Positions 1 through 8,299 of a stretch of DNA of 12,637 nt are shown piece after piece. The notes below the pieces were generated by a model. That model was not told the origin of the DNA. It did not search any database and saw nothing but the letters and a program-made list of their open reading frames with translations. The stretch is from the NCBI GenBank assembly GCA_021199405.1, contig JAJQID010000049.1, positions 1 to 12,637 of the forward strand, given 5' to 3'. This DNA comes from Lachnospiraceae bacterium (GTDB lineage Bacteria > Bacillota > Clostridia > Lachnospirales > Lachnospiraceae). Each line of letters opens with the position of its first letter. Positions within the stretch are counted from its first letter, which is position 1. A program made the position numbers and the translations under genes.

Positions 1-7
1 GAGTAAG

Positions 8-48
8 TTCCACTTGTACCCCTTCAAAGTGGAAGTTAACTTTTCACT
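8..48. repeat. Inverted repeats upstream of the malic enzyme promoter
   Basis: TTCCACTT at 8-15 is matched exactly by its reverse complement AAGTGGAA at 27-34. The overlapping 10-base palindrome AAGTTAACTT lies at 33-42 and is flanked by AGTG (28-31) and CACT (45-48). The cluster ends about 40 bases before the putative -35 box. It could be an operator for the malic enzyme gene or the tail of a terminator from a gene outside the window. No T-run follows, so an operator is slightly favoured. Function is inference. Confidence 0.35.
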
Positions 49-88
49 TCAGTCAAATTGTTTATGACCCTCTTCACAGGAATTTCAG

Positions 89-117
89 TTTACTTTTTGA
101 AACCACAATGATATACT
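89..117 (+). promoter_or_regulatory. Putative sigma-A promoter of the malic enzyme - DUF4364 unit
   Basis: A -35-like TTTACT (89-94) and a -10 TATACT (112-117) are separated by 17 bases. TG at 109-110 makes it an extended -10 (TGATATACT). Transcription would begin near 124, leaving a leader of about 40 bases before the ATG at 165. The -10 matches the vegetative consensus at five of six positions and the -35 at four of six. This is pattern matching only. Confidence 0.5.
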
Positions 118-164
118 CATAAGCGCAAGCAAATATTCAAAACAAATAAAAAGGACTGACAATC

Positions 165-1312
165 ATGACAACAAATGAAAAAGCTCTGGAAATGCATAAA
201 ATATGGAACGGAAAGCTGGACATTCAGTCCAAGGCGCCGGTGAGGTCCCGGGAGGATCTGGCCATTGCCTACACGCCGGGTGTGGCGGAGCCCTGCAGGG
301 TGATCGCCAGGGATCCGGACGCGGCCTATACCTACACCATGAAGGCCAACACAGTGGCCGTAGTCTCCGATGGCAGCGCGGTTCTGGGGCTGGGCAATAT
401 CGGCGCCGGGCAGCCATGCCTGTCATGGAGGGCAAGGCTGTCCTTTTCAAGGAGTTTGGCGGCGTGAACGCAGTTCCGATCTGTCTGGACACTCAGGATA
501 CCGAAGAGATCATCAAAGCGGTGACCTGGATTGCACCGGCCTTCGGCGGCATCAACCTGGAGGATATTTCCGCGCCCCGCTGCTTTGAGATTGAGACGCG
601 GCTCAAGGAAATTCTGGATATTCCGGTATTCCACGACGATCAGCACGGCACCGCCATCGTGGTGCTGGCAGCCTCCATCAATGCACTGAAGGTAACAGGC
701 AAAAAAGCCGAAAACTGCAGAGTTGTCATCAACGGCGCCGGTTCCGCGGGCATAGCCATCTCCAGGCTGCTGCTCAGCTACGGTTTTCATAACCTTATTC
801 TGTGCGATCGCTGCGGAATGATCTGCGAGGGCATGGATGGGCTGAACTGGATGCAGCAGGAAATGGCAAAGGTTACGAATATTAACAGAGAAAAGGGCTC
901 CCTCGCGGATGCCCTGAAGGGTGCTGATTTATTTGTGGGCGTGTCAGCCGCCAATATTGTGTCAGCCGAAATGGTAAAGAGCATGGCCAAAGACCCCATC
1001 ATCTTCGCCATGGCCAATCCGGAGCCGGAGATTATGCCGGATATCGCGAAGGCAGCCGGCGCCGCTGTAGTGGGAACCGGACGCAGCGATTTCCCCAATC
1101 AGATCAACAACGTGATTGCCTTCCCCGGTATTTTCAAGGGCGCTCTGGAAGGCAGAGCAAAGCAGATTACAGAGGAAATGAAGATGGCCGCGGCAAAGGC
1201 ACTGGCGTCTTTAGTCTCCGATGAGGAACTGAATGCCAACTTCATTCTCCCGGAGGCCTTCGATCCCAGAGTGGCAGAGACAGTGGCAAACGCGGTGAAG
1301 GCAAATATTTAA
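165..1312 (+). pseudogene. NAD(P)-dependent malic enzyme, short form, broken by a -1 frameshift
   Basis: Malic enzyme oxidatively decarboxylates malate to pyruvate and CO2 in the cytoplasm, reducing NAD(P). The ATG at 165 follows AAGGA at 151-155. The first frame (165 to about 410) carries the N-terminal domain with the catalytic Tyr in AYTPGV (residue 36) and ends in GLGNIGAG. The rest, from MPVMEGKAVLFK (with the catalytic Lys) to KANI, lies in the -1 frame. It includes the metal ligands in NLED and FHDDQHG, the dinucleotide-binding GAGSAG, ANPEPE, and the conserved NQINN stretch. The switch falls at 408-411, where GCC GGG CAG GCC would normally need one more base. The repaired protein would be about 382 residues, normal for the short bacterial form without a phosphotransacetylase domain. 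As written, the first frame stops after 100 residues and separates the catalytic Tyr from the Lys. A sequencing deletion in a G-run is a real alternative to a true mutation. Confidence 0.9.
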
Positions 1313-1324
1313 GGGGAATATTTT

Positions 1325-1840
1325 ATGGCGCAGGAGCTTCTGACTTTATGTAAACTTCTCATATTGTACATGCTCAATCAGGTGGAATTTCCCCTGACCA
1401 CAGCACAGATCAGCGAATTCATCCTGGGAAAAAATTACGCCAGCTTTTATTCTCTGCAGCAGGCTCTGGATGAGCTTCCCGCCGCCGGTCTGATTCAGAC
1501 GGAGACAGTCCGCAACCGCACTTATCTGCAGATCACCGACGCCGGCCGGGAGACCCTTGGCTATCTCTCCGGCAGAATCAATCCTGAAATCAAGAAGGAC
1601 ACGCTCTCTTATTTCCATGAGCACGAGATCCAGCTTCGCAACGAGCACAGCATTTCCGCCAACTACTACAGATCCACCAGCGGCGAATATGAGGTTCACA
1701 TGACGGCAAAGGAAGGAAAGCTTGTCCTGATTGACCTGACGCTCTCTGTGCCCGACCAGAAAATGGCCCAGGGTGTATGTGAAAAATGGGAGCGCAAAAA
1801 TCAGGATATTTATCAGTATTTAATGGAGCAGCTGCTGTAG
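1325..1840 (+). CDS. DUF4364 family protein (winged-helix-like, putative regulator)
   Basis: This 171-residue protein resembles the DUF4364 family, which I recognise from Clostridia. The N-terminal half (about residues 5-85) reads as a winged-helix module: a helical start, the TTAQISEFILGKNYASFYSLQQAL helix-turn-helix region, then a wing-like strand pair at RTYLQITDAGRE. The C-terminal half (about 95-171) alternates strands and helices (YEVHMTAKEGKLVLIDLTLSV) and may be a dimerisation or ligand domain. The ATG at 1325 is preceded by AAGGGG at 1311-1316, which overlaps the stop codon of the malic enzyme gene, so the two genes are almost certainly co-transcribed. DNA binding is inferred from fold-like pattern; no target or ligand can be read from the sequence. 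Codon use matches its neighbours. Confidence 0.85.
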   Translation: MAQELLTLCKLLILYMLNQVEFPLTTAQISEFILGKNYASFYSLQQALDELPAAGLIQTETVRNRTYLQITDAGRETLGYLSGRINPEIKKDTLSYFHEHEIQLRNEHSISANYYRSTSGEYEVHMTAKEGKLVLIDLTLSVPDQKMAQGVCEKWERKNQDIYQYLMEQLL

Positions 1841-2053
1841 ACTGGTTGCTATTTATTCACAGCCGCTTCCCTCTACATGCGCAATCTCGCCCGCTTCGCG
1901 TGCTTTCCCGCCCCTTACGGGGCTAAGATTGCTTATGTGGGGGAAGTGACTGATTCTCAGTCAACTTGAAATGCATTCTCAATCTCTTACAAACGAGTTT
2001 GACGAGCCTGAGAATGCATTTCAAGTCGGCTGTGAATAGTAACATAGTCAGTC
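1840..2053. repeat. Compound inverted repeat able to form a four-way junction
   Basis: The gap between two convergent genes folds almost completely. The outer stem pairs 1854-1865 with 2027-2038 (12 perfect pairs) and continues after a 4-base bulge with 1845-1849 against 2039-2043. GACTG at 1840-1844 can also pair with CAGTC at 2049-2053. Inside are three arms. Arm A pairs 1866-1887 with 1926-1946, with one bulge and one mismatch, and continues inward. Arm B is TGACTGA (1947-1953), loop TTC, TCAGTCA (1957-1963). Arm C is ACTTGAAATGCATTCTCA (1964-1981) with its exact reverse complement at 2009-2026. Arm borders abut (1865/1866, 1946/1947, 1963/1964, 2026/2027), so no base is unpaired at the junction. 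There is no T-run on either strand, so it is not a standard terminator. It may be a dispersed intergenic repeat, a structured RNA or a MITE-like relic. The pairing is visible; the role is unknown. Confidence 0.8.
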
Positions 2054-2875
2054 AAACAGCAGCTCATCCACTGTCACAAATTCATACCCCTGCGCTGAGA
2101 GCTCATCAATCAAATAAAGCGCCGCCTCCACCGTGCTCTGATAGCCGTCATGCATCAGAATAATATCCCCATCCTCCACATCCGCCATCACCCGCCTGAT
2201 CACGGAGCTGGTATTCTTACTGTACCAGTCCAGCGAATCCACATCCCAGAGCACAGGAAACATACCGCAGAGCTCTTCAATCTCCTTATTCCATTCTCCA
2301 TAGGGCGGGCGAACATAGATGATCTCCTCCCCGGTCAGCTCCTCCAGTATCTGATCCGTTTTTTTCAGCTCTTCAATAAAAGTCTCCTGTCCCACAGCAG
2401 ACAGCTCCACATGACTGTAGGTATGGTTGCCGATCAGATGTCCCTCCTCATGAATACGCTGTATCAGCTCCGGATAGTCTGACGCGTTTTCTCCCGTAAC
2501 AAAAAATGTGGCCGTCACGCCCCGTTCCCGCAGACCATCCAGAAGCAGCGGCGTATAAACAGGATGAGGGCCGTCATCAAAAGTCAGGGCAAGATACATG
2601 ATATCCGCATAAGGATTCACCTCCTCCGCACTGGCCCCATCCACACTTGTGATCGCCCCATTGGAGTTCCCAGCGTCATTGGCATCCCCAATGCCATCTT
2701 TCTCCCGGGCTTCCCCCTGTTCCCGCTGTCCCTGTCCTGACTCGCCTTCCGTGTCCGCCTCCAAGCCGTTCTCCCACCTCTTATTCCACTGAATTACAAT
2801 ATCAAAAAAGAGTATTGACATCACCAGCCAGTAAAAAATGGCTGTTATCGATACTCTTTTGCGTGTCTTATTCAA
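2048..2875 (-). CDS. Membrane-anchored polysaccharide deacetylase (NodB / carbohydrate esterase 4)
   Basis: The product is a 275-residue protein. A basic start (NKTRKR) is followed by one hydrophobic segment (about 10-30), a likely uncleaved anchor. Then comes a low-complexity linker rich in Glu, Gly, Gln and Asn (about 36-88) and a NodB domain. The catalytic motifs are complete: TFDDGP (98-103, base Asp100 and metal ligand Asp101), HTYSH (His151 and His155, metal ligands), RPPYG (189-193), DVDSLDW (211-217) and LMHD (240-243, His242). The family removes N-acetyl groups from cell-wall or other extracellular glycans, so the domain should face outside. Peptidoglycan versus another glycan cannot be told from sequence. 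The best start is TTG at 2875 with only a weak upstream AGG/GGG; starting at Met19 would cut into the anchor. Its stop overlaps the outer edge of the compound inverted repeat. Confidence 0.9.
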   Translation of the reverse strand: MNKTRKRVSITAIFYWLVMSILFFDIVIQWNKRWENGLEADTEGESGQGQREQGEAREKDGIGDANDAGNSNGAITSVDGASAEEVNPYADIMYLALTFDDGPHPVYTPLLLDGLRERGVTATFFVTGENASDYPELIQRIHEEGHLIGNHTYSHVELSAVGQETFIEELKKTDQILEELTGEEIIYVRPPYGEWNKEIEELCGMFPVLWDVDSLDWYSKNTSSVIRRVMADVEDGDIILMHDGYQSTVEAALYLIDELSAQGYEFVTVDELLFD

Positions 2876-2902
2876 TTCAATACCCGAACCTGCCGTTATT
2901 AC

Positions 2903-2911
2903 AGTATATCA
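2903..2911 (-). promoter_or_regulatory. Putative extended -10 element of the deacetylase gene
   Basis: On the - strand the sequence reads TGATATACT, an extended -10 identical to the one in front of the malic enzyme gene. Transcription would start near 2896, about 20 bases before the TTG start. I see no good -35 box at 16-18 bases, which is tolerated with an extended -10. Weak evidence. Confidence 0.35.
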
Positions 2912-3010
2912 GGAGTACACCGAAATTATGCCCATCATGAATGCTCATTTACCAGCGTTCTCTGATAACTAATATTACAAGAGTCTCCACATCAGGATAA
3001 AACATCAGCG

Positions 3011-3036
3011 TCTATATCAAAGGTCTATATCAAGGG
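3011..3036. repeat. Two-copy 13-base tandem repeat in the gap between the deacetylase and DUF4250 genes
   Basis: TCTATATCAAAGG (3011-3023) is followed directly by TCTATATCAAGGG (3024-3036), differing at one base. It sits in the 202-base non-coding gap 2876-3077. Apart from this repeat and the extended -10 near 2903, that gap shows no convincing gene or T-tailed terminator. It could be an operator pair or chance. Confidence 0.5.
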
Positions 3037-3077
3037 AGTCATTTACCATGAGACTGATTAACCTGACACTAAAGTTC

Positions 3078-3229
3078 TCAAAAGAACCTCCTCCTCTCTT
3101 CATCATACGTAAACCCGGCCTTCGTCAGCGGCCCCATCACATCCTCCACCGACACCCCCAGATCCTCACACAGATCCTCCAGTGTGGGATAATAATCCCT
3201 CAGCTTCAGATTGATAAAGCTCATTAAAA

Positions 3230-3251
<22 letters not shown>
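3078..3251 (-). CDS. DUF4250 family small protein
   Basis: This is a 57-residue ORF, easily missed because of its length. It begins MLPRDPMILMSFINLKLRDY and continues through a LEDLCEDLGV helix to TYDEERRRFF. The pattern (PxDPxxLxSFxNxKLRD, then a helix-turn-helix-like LCEDLGVSVEDV, ending in YDEERRRF) matches DUF4250 as I know it from Clostridia, at about the full family length. The start codon at 3251 lies inside the last codons of clpB, giving a 22-base overlap in another frame. An AAGGGGGGA ribosome binding site is embedded in clpB codons, so translation is probably coupled to clpB. The stop is TGA at 3078-3080. The biochemical function of the family is not known to me; the short helical hairpin suggests nucleic-acid or protein binding, which is inference. 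The link with clpB could mean a stress-related role. Confidence 0.85.
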
Positions 3252-5824
<2,573 letters not shown>

Positions 5825-5871
5825 ATCGATTCCCCCTTTCTGTCATTCAGAGTTATGCTTGTTCTATTACA

Positions 5872-5899
5872 ACTATAACACTATAAGAATTTTATTCAA
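5872..5899 (-). promoter_or_regulatory. Putative clpB promoter with duplicated -10 hexamer
   Basis: On the - strand TTGAAT (5894-5899) and TATAGT (5872-5877) are separated by 16 bases. A second TATAGT lies 8 bases upstream of the first, because CTTATAGT and GTTATAGT form a tandem pair. The first -10 has a good -35 partner. Neither a GGTCAAA-type CtsR repeat nor a TTAGCACTC/GAGTGCTAA pair is present, so heat-shock control, if any, uses another route. Confidence 0.45.
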
Positions 5900-5935
5900 G
5901 CAAAGAATCTATGAAAAACATAAAAAATATATGAA

Positions 5936-7210
5936 TTACTTTCCTGTCCCAGCATTAGCCTTACGCGCAGAGGTTCTCTCCGCCACATTGATCTCGCCGG
6001 CCGCCATCAGAGAGCGCCTGGTCAGCGCCGGTCCCACCAGCTCATAGATCAGCACGGAAAATAACACTACATTCCGTACCATGGCTCCGTCGGCCAGATT
6101 CTGTGCGGTCATCGCCATACCCAGAGCCACTCCTGCCTGAGGCAGAAGAGTGATGCCCAGATGCTTCGTAATCTGTGGGGCGCATTTCGTTGCGGCGCAG
6201 CTTACATAGGCCCCGATATATTTTCCCGCAGAGCGACTGATAATATACAGGACGCCCACCAAAAGCACCAGCGGATTGGTTAAAATCGACAGATTCAGCT
6301 CCGCGCCGGACAGCACAAAGAACAGCACAAACAACGGTGCCGTCCAGCTGTCCACCCTTGCCATCAGCTCCTCAGAGAAATCGCAGATATTGCAGAACAG
6401 GGTTCCCGTCATCATACAGACCAGCAACAGTGAAAAGCCAATCTGTACGCCGCCAACCTCAAATTCCGCCATGGATATTCCCACTGTCAGAAGTACAAAA
6501 CCAATGGAGATGGACAGACGCTTACTGCGGGAATGGAAAAACCTCTCTACCCAGAACAGAGCCAGCCCGCTCGCAGCGCCCAGCGCCAGAGAAAGCACAA
6601 TCTCGATCACTGGCTCAAGAATAATCGTCTTCATGCTGACCACTCCGCTCTCCAGCGCCACTGCAACGCCGTAGGAAGCGGAAAACAGCACCAGTCCCAC
6701 CGCGTCATCGATGGCCACCACCAGAAGCAATAACCGGGTCAACGGGCCGTCCGCCTTGTACTGACGCACCACCATCAGAGTAGCCGCAGGCGCCGTGGCA
6801 GCTGCAATAGCGCCCAGAGTAATGGCCGAGGACAGAGAAATCACATCAGGTCTGATAAAATGCAGCGCTGCCAGCACAACGTCCACCAGCGCCGTTGTCA
6901 CCACAGCCTGAACAATACCCACGGTAATCGCCTGTTTTCCCATCTGCTTCAGCTGTTTTACCCGGAACTCATTGCCAATGGTAAAGGCAATGAAGCCCAG
7001 TGCCACCTGGCTGATGATATCCAGCTCCTCCACCAGCTCCTCCGTAGGAAAGCCCAGACCCTCAATTCCCAGCCTCCCAACGCAATATGGTCCCAGAATC
7101 AGACCGGTCACCAGATAAGCCGTGACCGCCGGCAGATTTAATTTTTTGGCAATGCGGGACATCATCAGGCCCCCTACCAAACATACTGAAAGACTCACTA
7201 ATACTGTCAT
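5936..7210 (-). CDS. Cation:proton antiporter, CPA2-like (Na+/H+ exchanger domain)
   Basis: This 424-residue polytopic membrane protein has about twelve hydrophobic segments covering residues 3-395, followed by a short polar tail. Family signatures include LPAVTAYLVTGLILGP near the N-terminus (residues 26-41), the unwound-helix region ATAPAATLMV (138-147), and the paired acidic residues AIDDAVG (Asp168-Asp169) expected to bind the transported ion. A later ISRSAGKYIGAY (324-335) carries a conserved basic residue, Lys330. These support electrogenic cation/H+ exchange across the cytoplasmic membrane; whether the ion is Na+ or K+ cannot be read from the sequence. No C-terminal TrkA-N or TrkA-C regulatory domain follows, so it is the short form. 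The ATG at 7210 is preceded by an AGGGAGGAGT ribosome binding site near 7221-7230. Its 3' end is 111 bases from clpB with no clear terminator, so read-through into clpB is possible. Confidence 0.92.
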   Translation of the reverse strand: MTVLVSLSVCLVGGLMMSRIAKKLNLPAVTAYLVTGLILGPYCVGRLGIEGLGFPTEELVEELDIISQVALGFIAFTIGNEFRVKQLKQMGKQAITVGIVQAVVTTALVDVVLAALHFIRPDVISLSSAITLGAIAAATAPAATLMVVRQYKADGPLTRLLLLVVAIDDAVGLVLFSASYGVAVALESGVVSMKTIILEPVIEIVLSLALGAASGLALFWVERFFHSRSKRLSISIGFVLLTVGISMAEFEVGGVQIGFSLLLVCMMTGTLFCNICDFSEELMARVDSWTAPLFVLFFVLSGAELNLSILTNPLVLLVGVLYIISRSAGKYIGAYVSCAATKCAPQITKHLGITLLPQAGVALGMAMTAQNLADGAMVRNVVLFSVLIYELVGPALTRRSLMAAGEINVAERTSARKANAGTGK

Positions 7211-7341
7211 AATAAATAAAACTCCTCCCTGACATAACCGTACAAATTTCTATAGTACATTAGCATACTTCCCTGCAGATTGCAATTAACAAACTGTTGA
7301 AAAATCCGCCCCATTCACAGGAATTTTATAATATTTTCAAA

Positions 7342-7377
7342 ATTAAAAAAATACAGGGCACACGCCATGGTATGCCC
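7342..7377 (-). terminator. Rho-independent terminator of the HD-domain gene
   Basis: On the - strand GGGCATAC (7370-7377) and GTGTGCCC (7356-7363) form an 8-base-pair stem with one G-T wobble and a 6-base loop. It is followed by TGTATTTTTTTAATT. It lies about 40 bases after the stop of the HD gene and separates it from the antiporter gene. The stretch 7211-7341 beyond it must hold the antiporter promoter, but I see no box I can defend. Confidence 0.85.
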
Positions 7378-7418
7378 CGCAATTTTTCAATACTTAATGT
7401 TCTTTTCCGAAAACTGCC

Positions 7419-7844
7419 CTACTCCGCACCCTCCAGAATATTCAGCGACTTCTGGCATCTGTCCTCCAGCGTGTAGGTTCTGAAAGACATACGGTTGACA
7501 CGGACAGCGTCCATATTGTCCTTCAGCTCCGCGATCTTGACCTTGGTCGCCAGAGGATTCATGGCCAGATCCTCTATGTAGTCAAAATACTTCACCGCGT
7601 TGCCCTTGGTCAGATCCTCCACGGCATTGATGACCTTTCTGGAAAATCCCGCGTCCTTCAGGTCATAAAGCTTGACCTCAGAGTCCTCCAGTATGTCGTG
7701 CAGCAGCGCGACAATCTGCTCCTCCTCTGTGTCCATGGCAGCCATCACCCGATATGCGTGATTCTTGTATGGCTCTCCGTTCTCAATCCTGTCCCCGTAC
7801 GCCTGCTCCACCATTGATTTCGCCTTTTCCAGTAAAATGCTCAT
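7419..7844 (-). CDS. Small HD-domain phosphohydrolase, SpoT-hydrolase-like
   Basis: The product is a 141-residue all-alpha cytoplasmic protein. The metal-binding pattern of the HD superfamily is present: His29 (KNHAYRVM), His49-Asp50 followed by Glu53-Asp54 (ALLHDILEDSEV), and Asp109 (KVKIAELKDNMDA). The HD-xx-ED arrangement and the KIAELKDN motif are most like the (p)ppGpp hydrolase domain of SpoT/Rel and the stand-alone hydrolases, where the equivalents are HDxxED and KLADRLHN. There is no synthetase, TGS or ACT domain, so it is a single-domain form. The family-level call is solid; hydrolysis of (p)ppGpp or another nucleotide is inference. The ATG at 7844 follows AGGAAGGTGA (7851-7860). It appears monocistronic, with its own terminator at 7342-7377 and a possible promoter near 7923-7951. 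Confidence 0.8.
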   Translation of the reverse strand: MSILLEKAKSMVEQAYGDRIENGEPYKNHAYRVMAAMDTEEEQIVALLHDILEDSEVKLYDLKDAGFSRKVINAVEDLTKGNAVKYFDYIEDLAMNPLATKVKIAELKDNMDAVRVNRMSFRTYTLEDRCQKSLNILEGAE

Positions 7845-7922
7845 AAATGTTCACCTTCCTCATGACATATTCTATACCCTCTTGACGTCGCTCATCCCAT
7901 AAGCCCGATCACATGATAACAC

Positions 7923-7951
7923 ATTGTAACATATTTTTAGAAATTTGTATG
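7923..7951 (-). promoter_or_regulatory. Putative promoter of the HD-domain gene
   Basis: On the - strand TGTTACAAT (7923-7931) is an extended -10 (TACAAT at 7923-7928). A poor -35 match, CATACA (7946-7951), lies 17 bases upstream. Just beyond is an AT-only palindrome, ATTATTTT-AA-AAAATAAT, around 7953-7970. It lies in the divergent promoter region shared with the small membrane protein gene. Confidence 0.35.
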
Positions 7952-8013
7952 TATTATTTTAAAAAATAATCTTTTTATTATGGCATTTTGTGAAAAATGA
8001 CCTAATAATGTGC

Positions 8014-8042
8014 TTTTCAAATAGCACTTTTTCCTGTAAAAT
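8014..8042 (+). promoter_or_regulatory. Putative promoter of the small membrane protein gene
   Basis: TTTTCA (8014-8019) and TAAAAT (8037-8042) are 17 bases apart; the -10 matches the consensus at five of six positions and the -35 at four of six. A short inverted repeat, GTGCT (8010-8014) with AGCAC (8023-8027), overlaps the -35 and could be an operator. Transcription would start near 8049, which also argues against a start codon at 8043. Confidence 0.45.
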
Positions 8043-8073
8043 ATGGCTATTCGTTCATTACTGTTTGCAATCC

Positions 8074-8079
8074 AAGGAG
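8074..8079 (+). promoter_or_regulatory. Ribosome binding site that fixes the start of the small membrane protein
   Basis: AAGGAG sits 8 bases before the ATG at 8088. An upstream in-frame ATG at 8043 has no such site and directly abuts the putative -10 box, so 8088 is the better start. Confidence 0.75.
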
Positions 8080-8087
8080 CCCTTCCC

Positions 8088-8291
8088 ATGAAAAAGAAAC
8101 TGAAGCGCATTCTTGCCCTCATCGGCATCCTCCTGCTGGTCGCCATGTACCTGATTACACTGGTGCTGGCCGTCTTCCATACGGAGGAAAACCAGAATAT
8201 CTTTTACGGCTTTATCATGCTGGATATCGCCGTTCCCATCATGTTATGGATTCTGAATTTTTTCATACAGCATTTCGGAGGCAGCAAGTAG
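8088..8291 (+). CDS. Small two-helix membrane protein of unknown function
   Basis: This 67-residue protein starts with a basic MKKKLKR. A hydrophobic helix follows (about 8-30, ILALIGILLLVAMYLITLVL), then a polar loop (HTEENQNIF, about 31-39), a second hydrophobic helix (about 40-61) and a short tail ending GGSK. By the positive-inside rule the N-terminus should be cytoplasmic. Similar short proteins with a near-identical KKKLKRILALIGI opening occur, as I recall, in other Lachnospiraceae; no function is known to me. The gene runs against deoD, with only 8 bases between the two stop codons and no terminator visible there, so the two transcripts should overlap at their 3' ends. A toxin-like or stress-peptide role is possible but nothing here shows it. 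Confidence 0.75.
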   Translation: MKKKLKRILALIGILLLVAMYLITLVLAVFHTEENQNIFYGFIMLDIAVPIMLWILNFFIQHFGGSK

Positions 8292-8299
8292 CCCGCCGC

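Noticed and set aside
203..400. Start of the second malic enzyme frame at 203
   Set aside because: Residues before the frameshift point are an out-of-frame reading of the true N-terminal domain, and there is no ribosome binding site at 203.
408..416. Programmed -1 frameshifting in the malic enzyme gene
   Set aside because: No X-XXY-YYZ slippery heptamer is in frame, and malic enzymes are not known to use recoding; a deletion or sequencing error is simpler.
1840..2053. Integron attC site or group II intron remnant as explanation of the inverted repeat
   Set aside because: The outer ends read GTTGC...GTAAC, the reverse orientation of attC R boxes. There is no domain V-like hairpin, integrase or reverse transcriptase nearby.
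3048..3227. 59-codon + strand frame with an AAGGGAG site upstream (MRLINLTLKF...)
   Set aside because: It is antisense to the DUF4250 gene, whose product matches a known family along its full length; the + strand product resembles nothing I recognise.
8010..8032. GTGCT/AGCAC hairpin followed by TTTTT as a + strand terminator
   Set aside because: The stem is only 5 base pairs with an 8-base loop, and no + strand gene ends upstream of it; it overlaps a better promoter match.
8043..8087. Upstream in-frame ATG for the small membrane protein
   Set aside because: It directly abuts the putative -10 box and lacks a ribosome binding site, whereas the ATG at 8088 has AAGGAG at ideal spacing and begins with the expected MKKKLKR.
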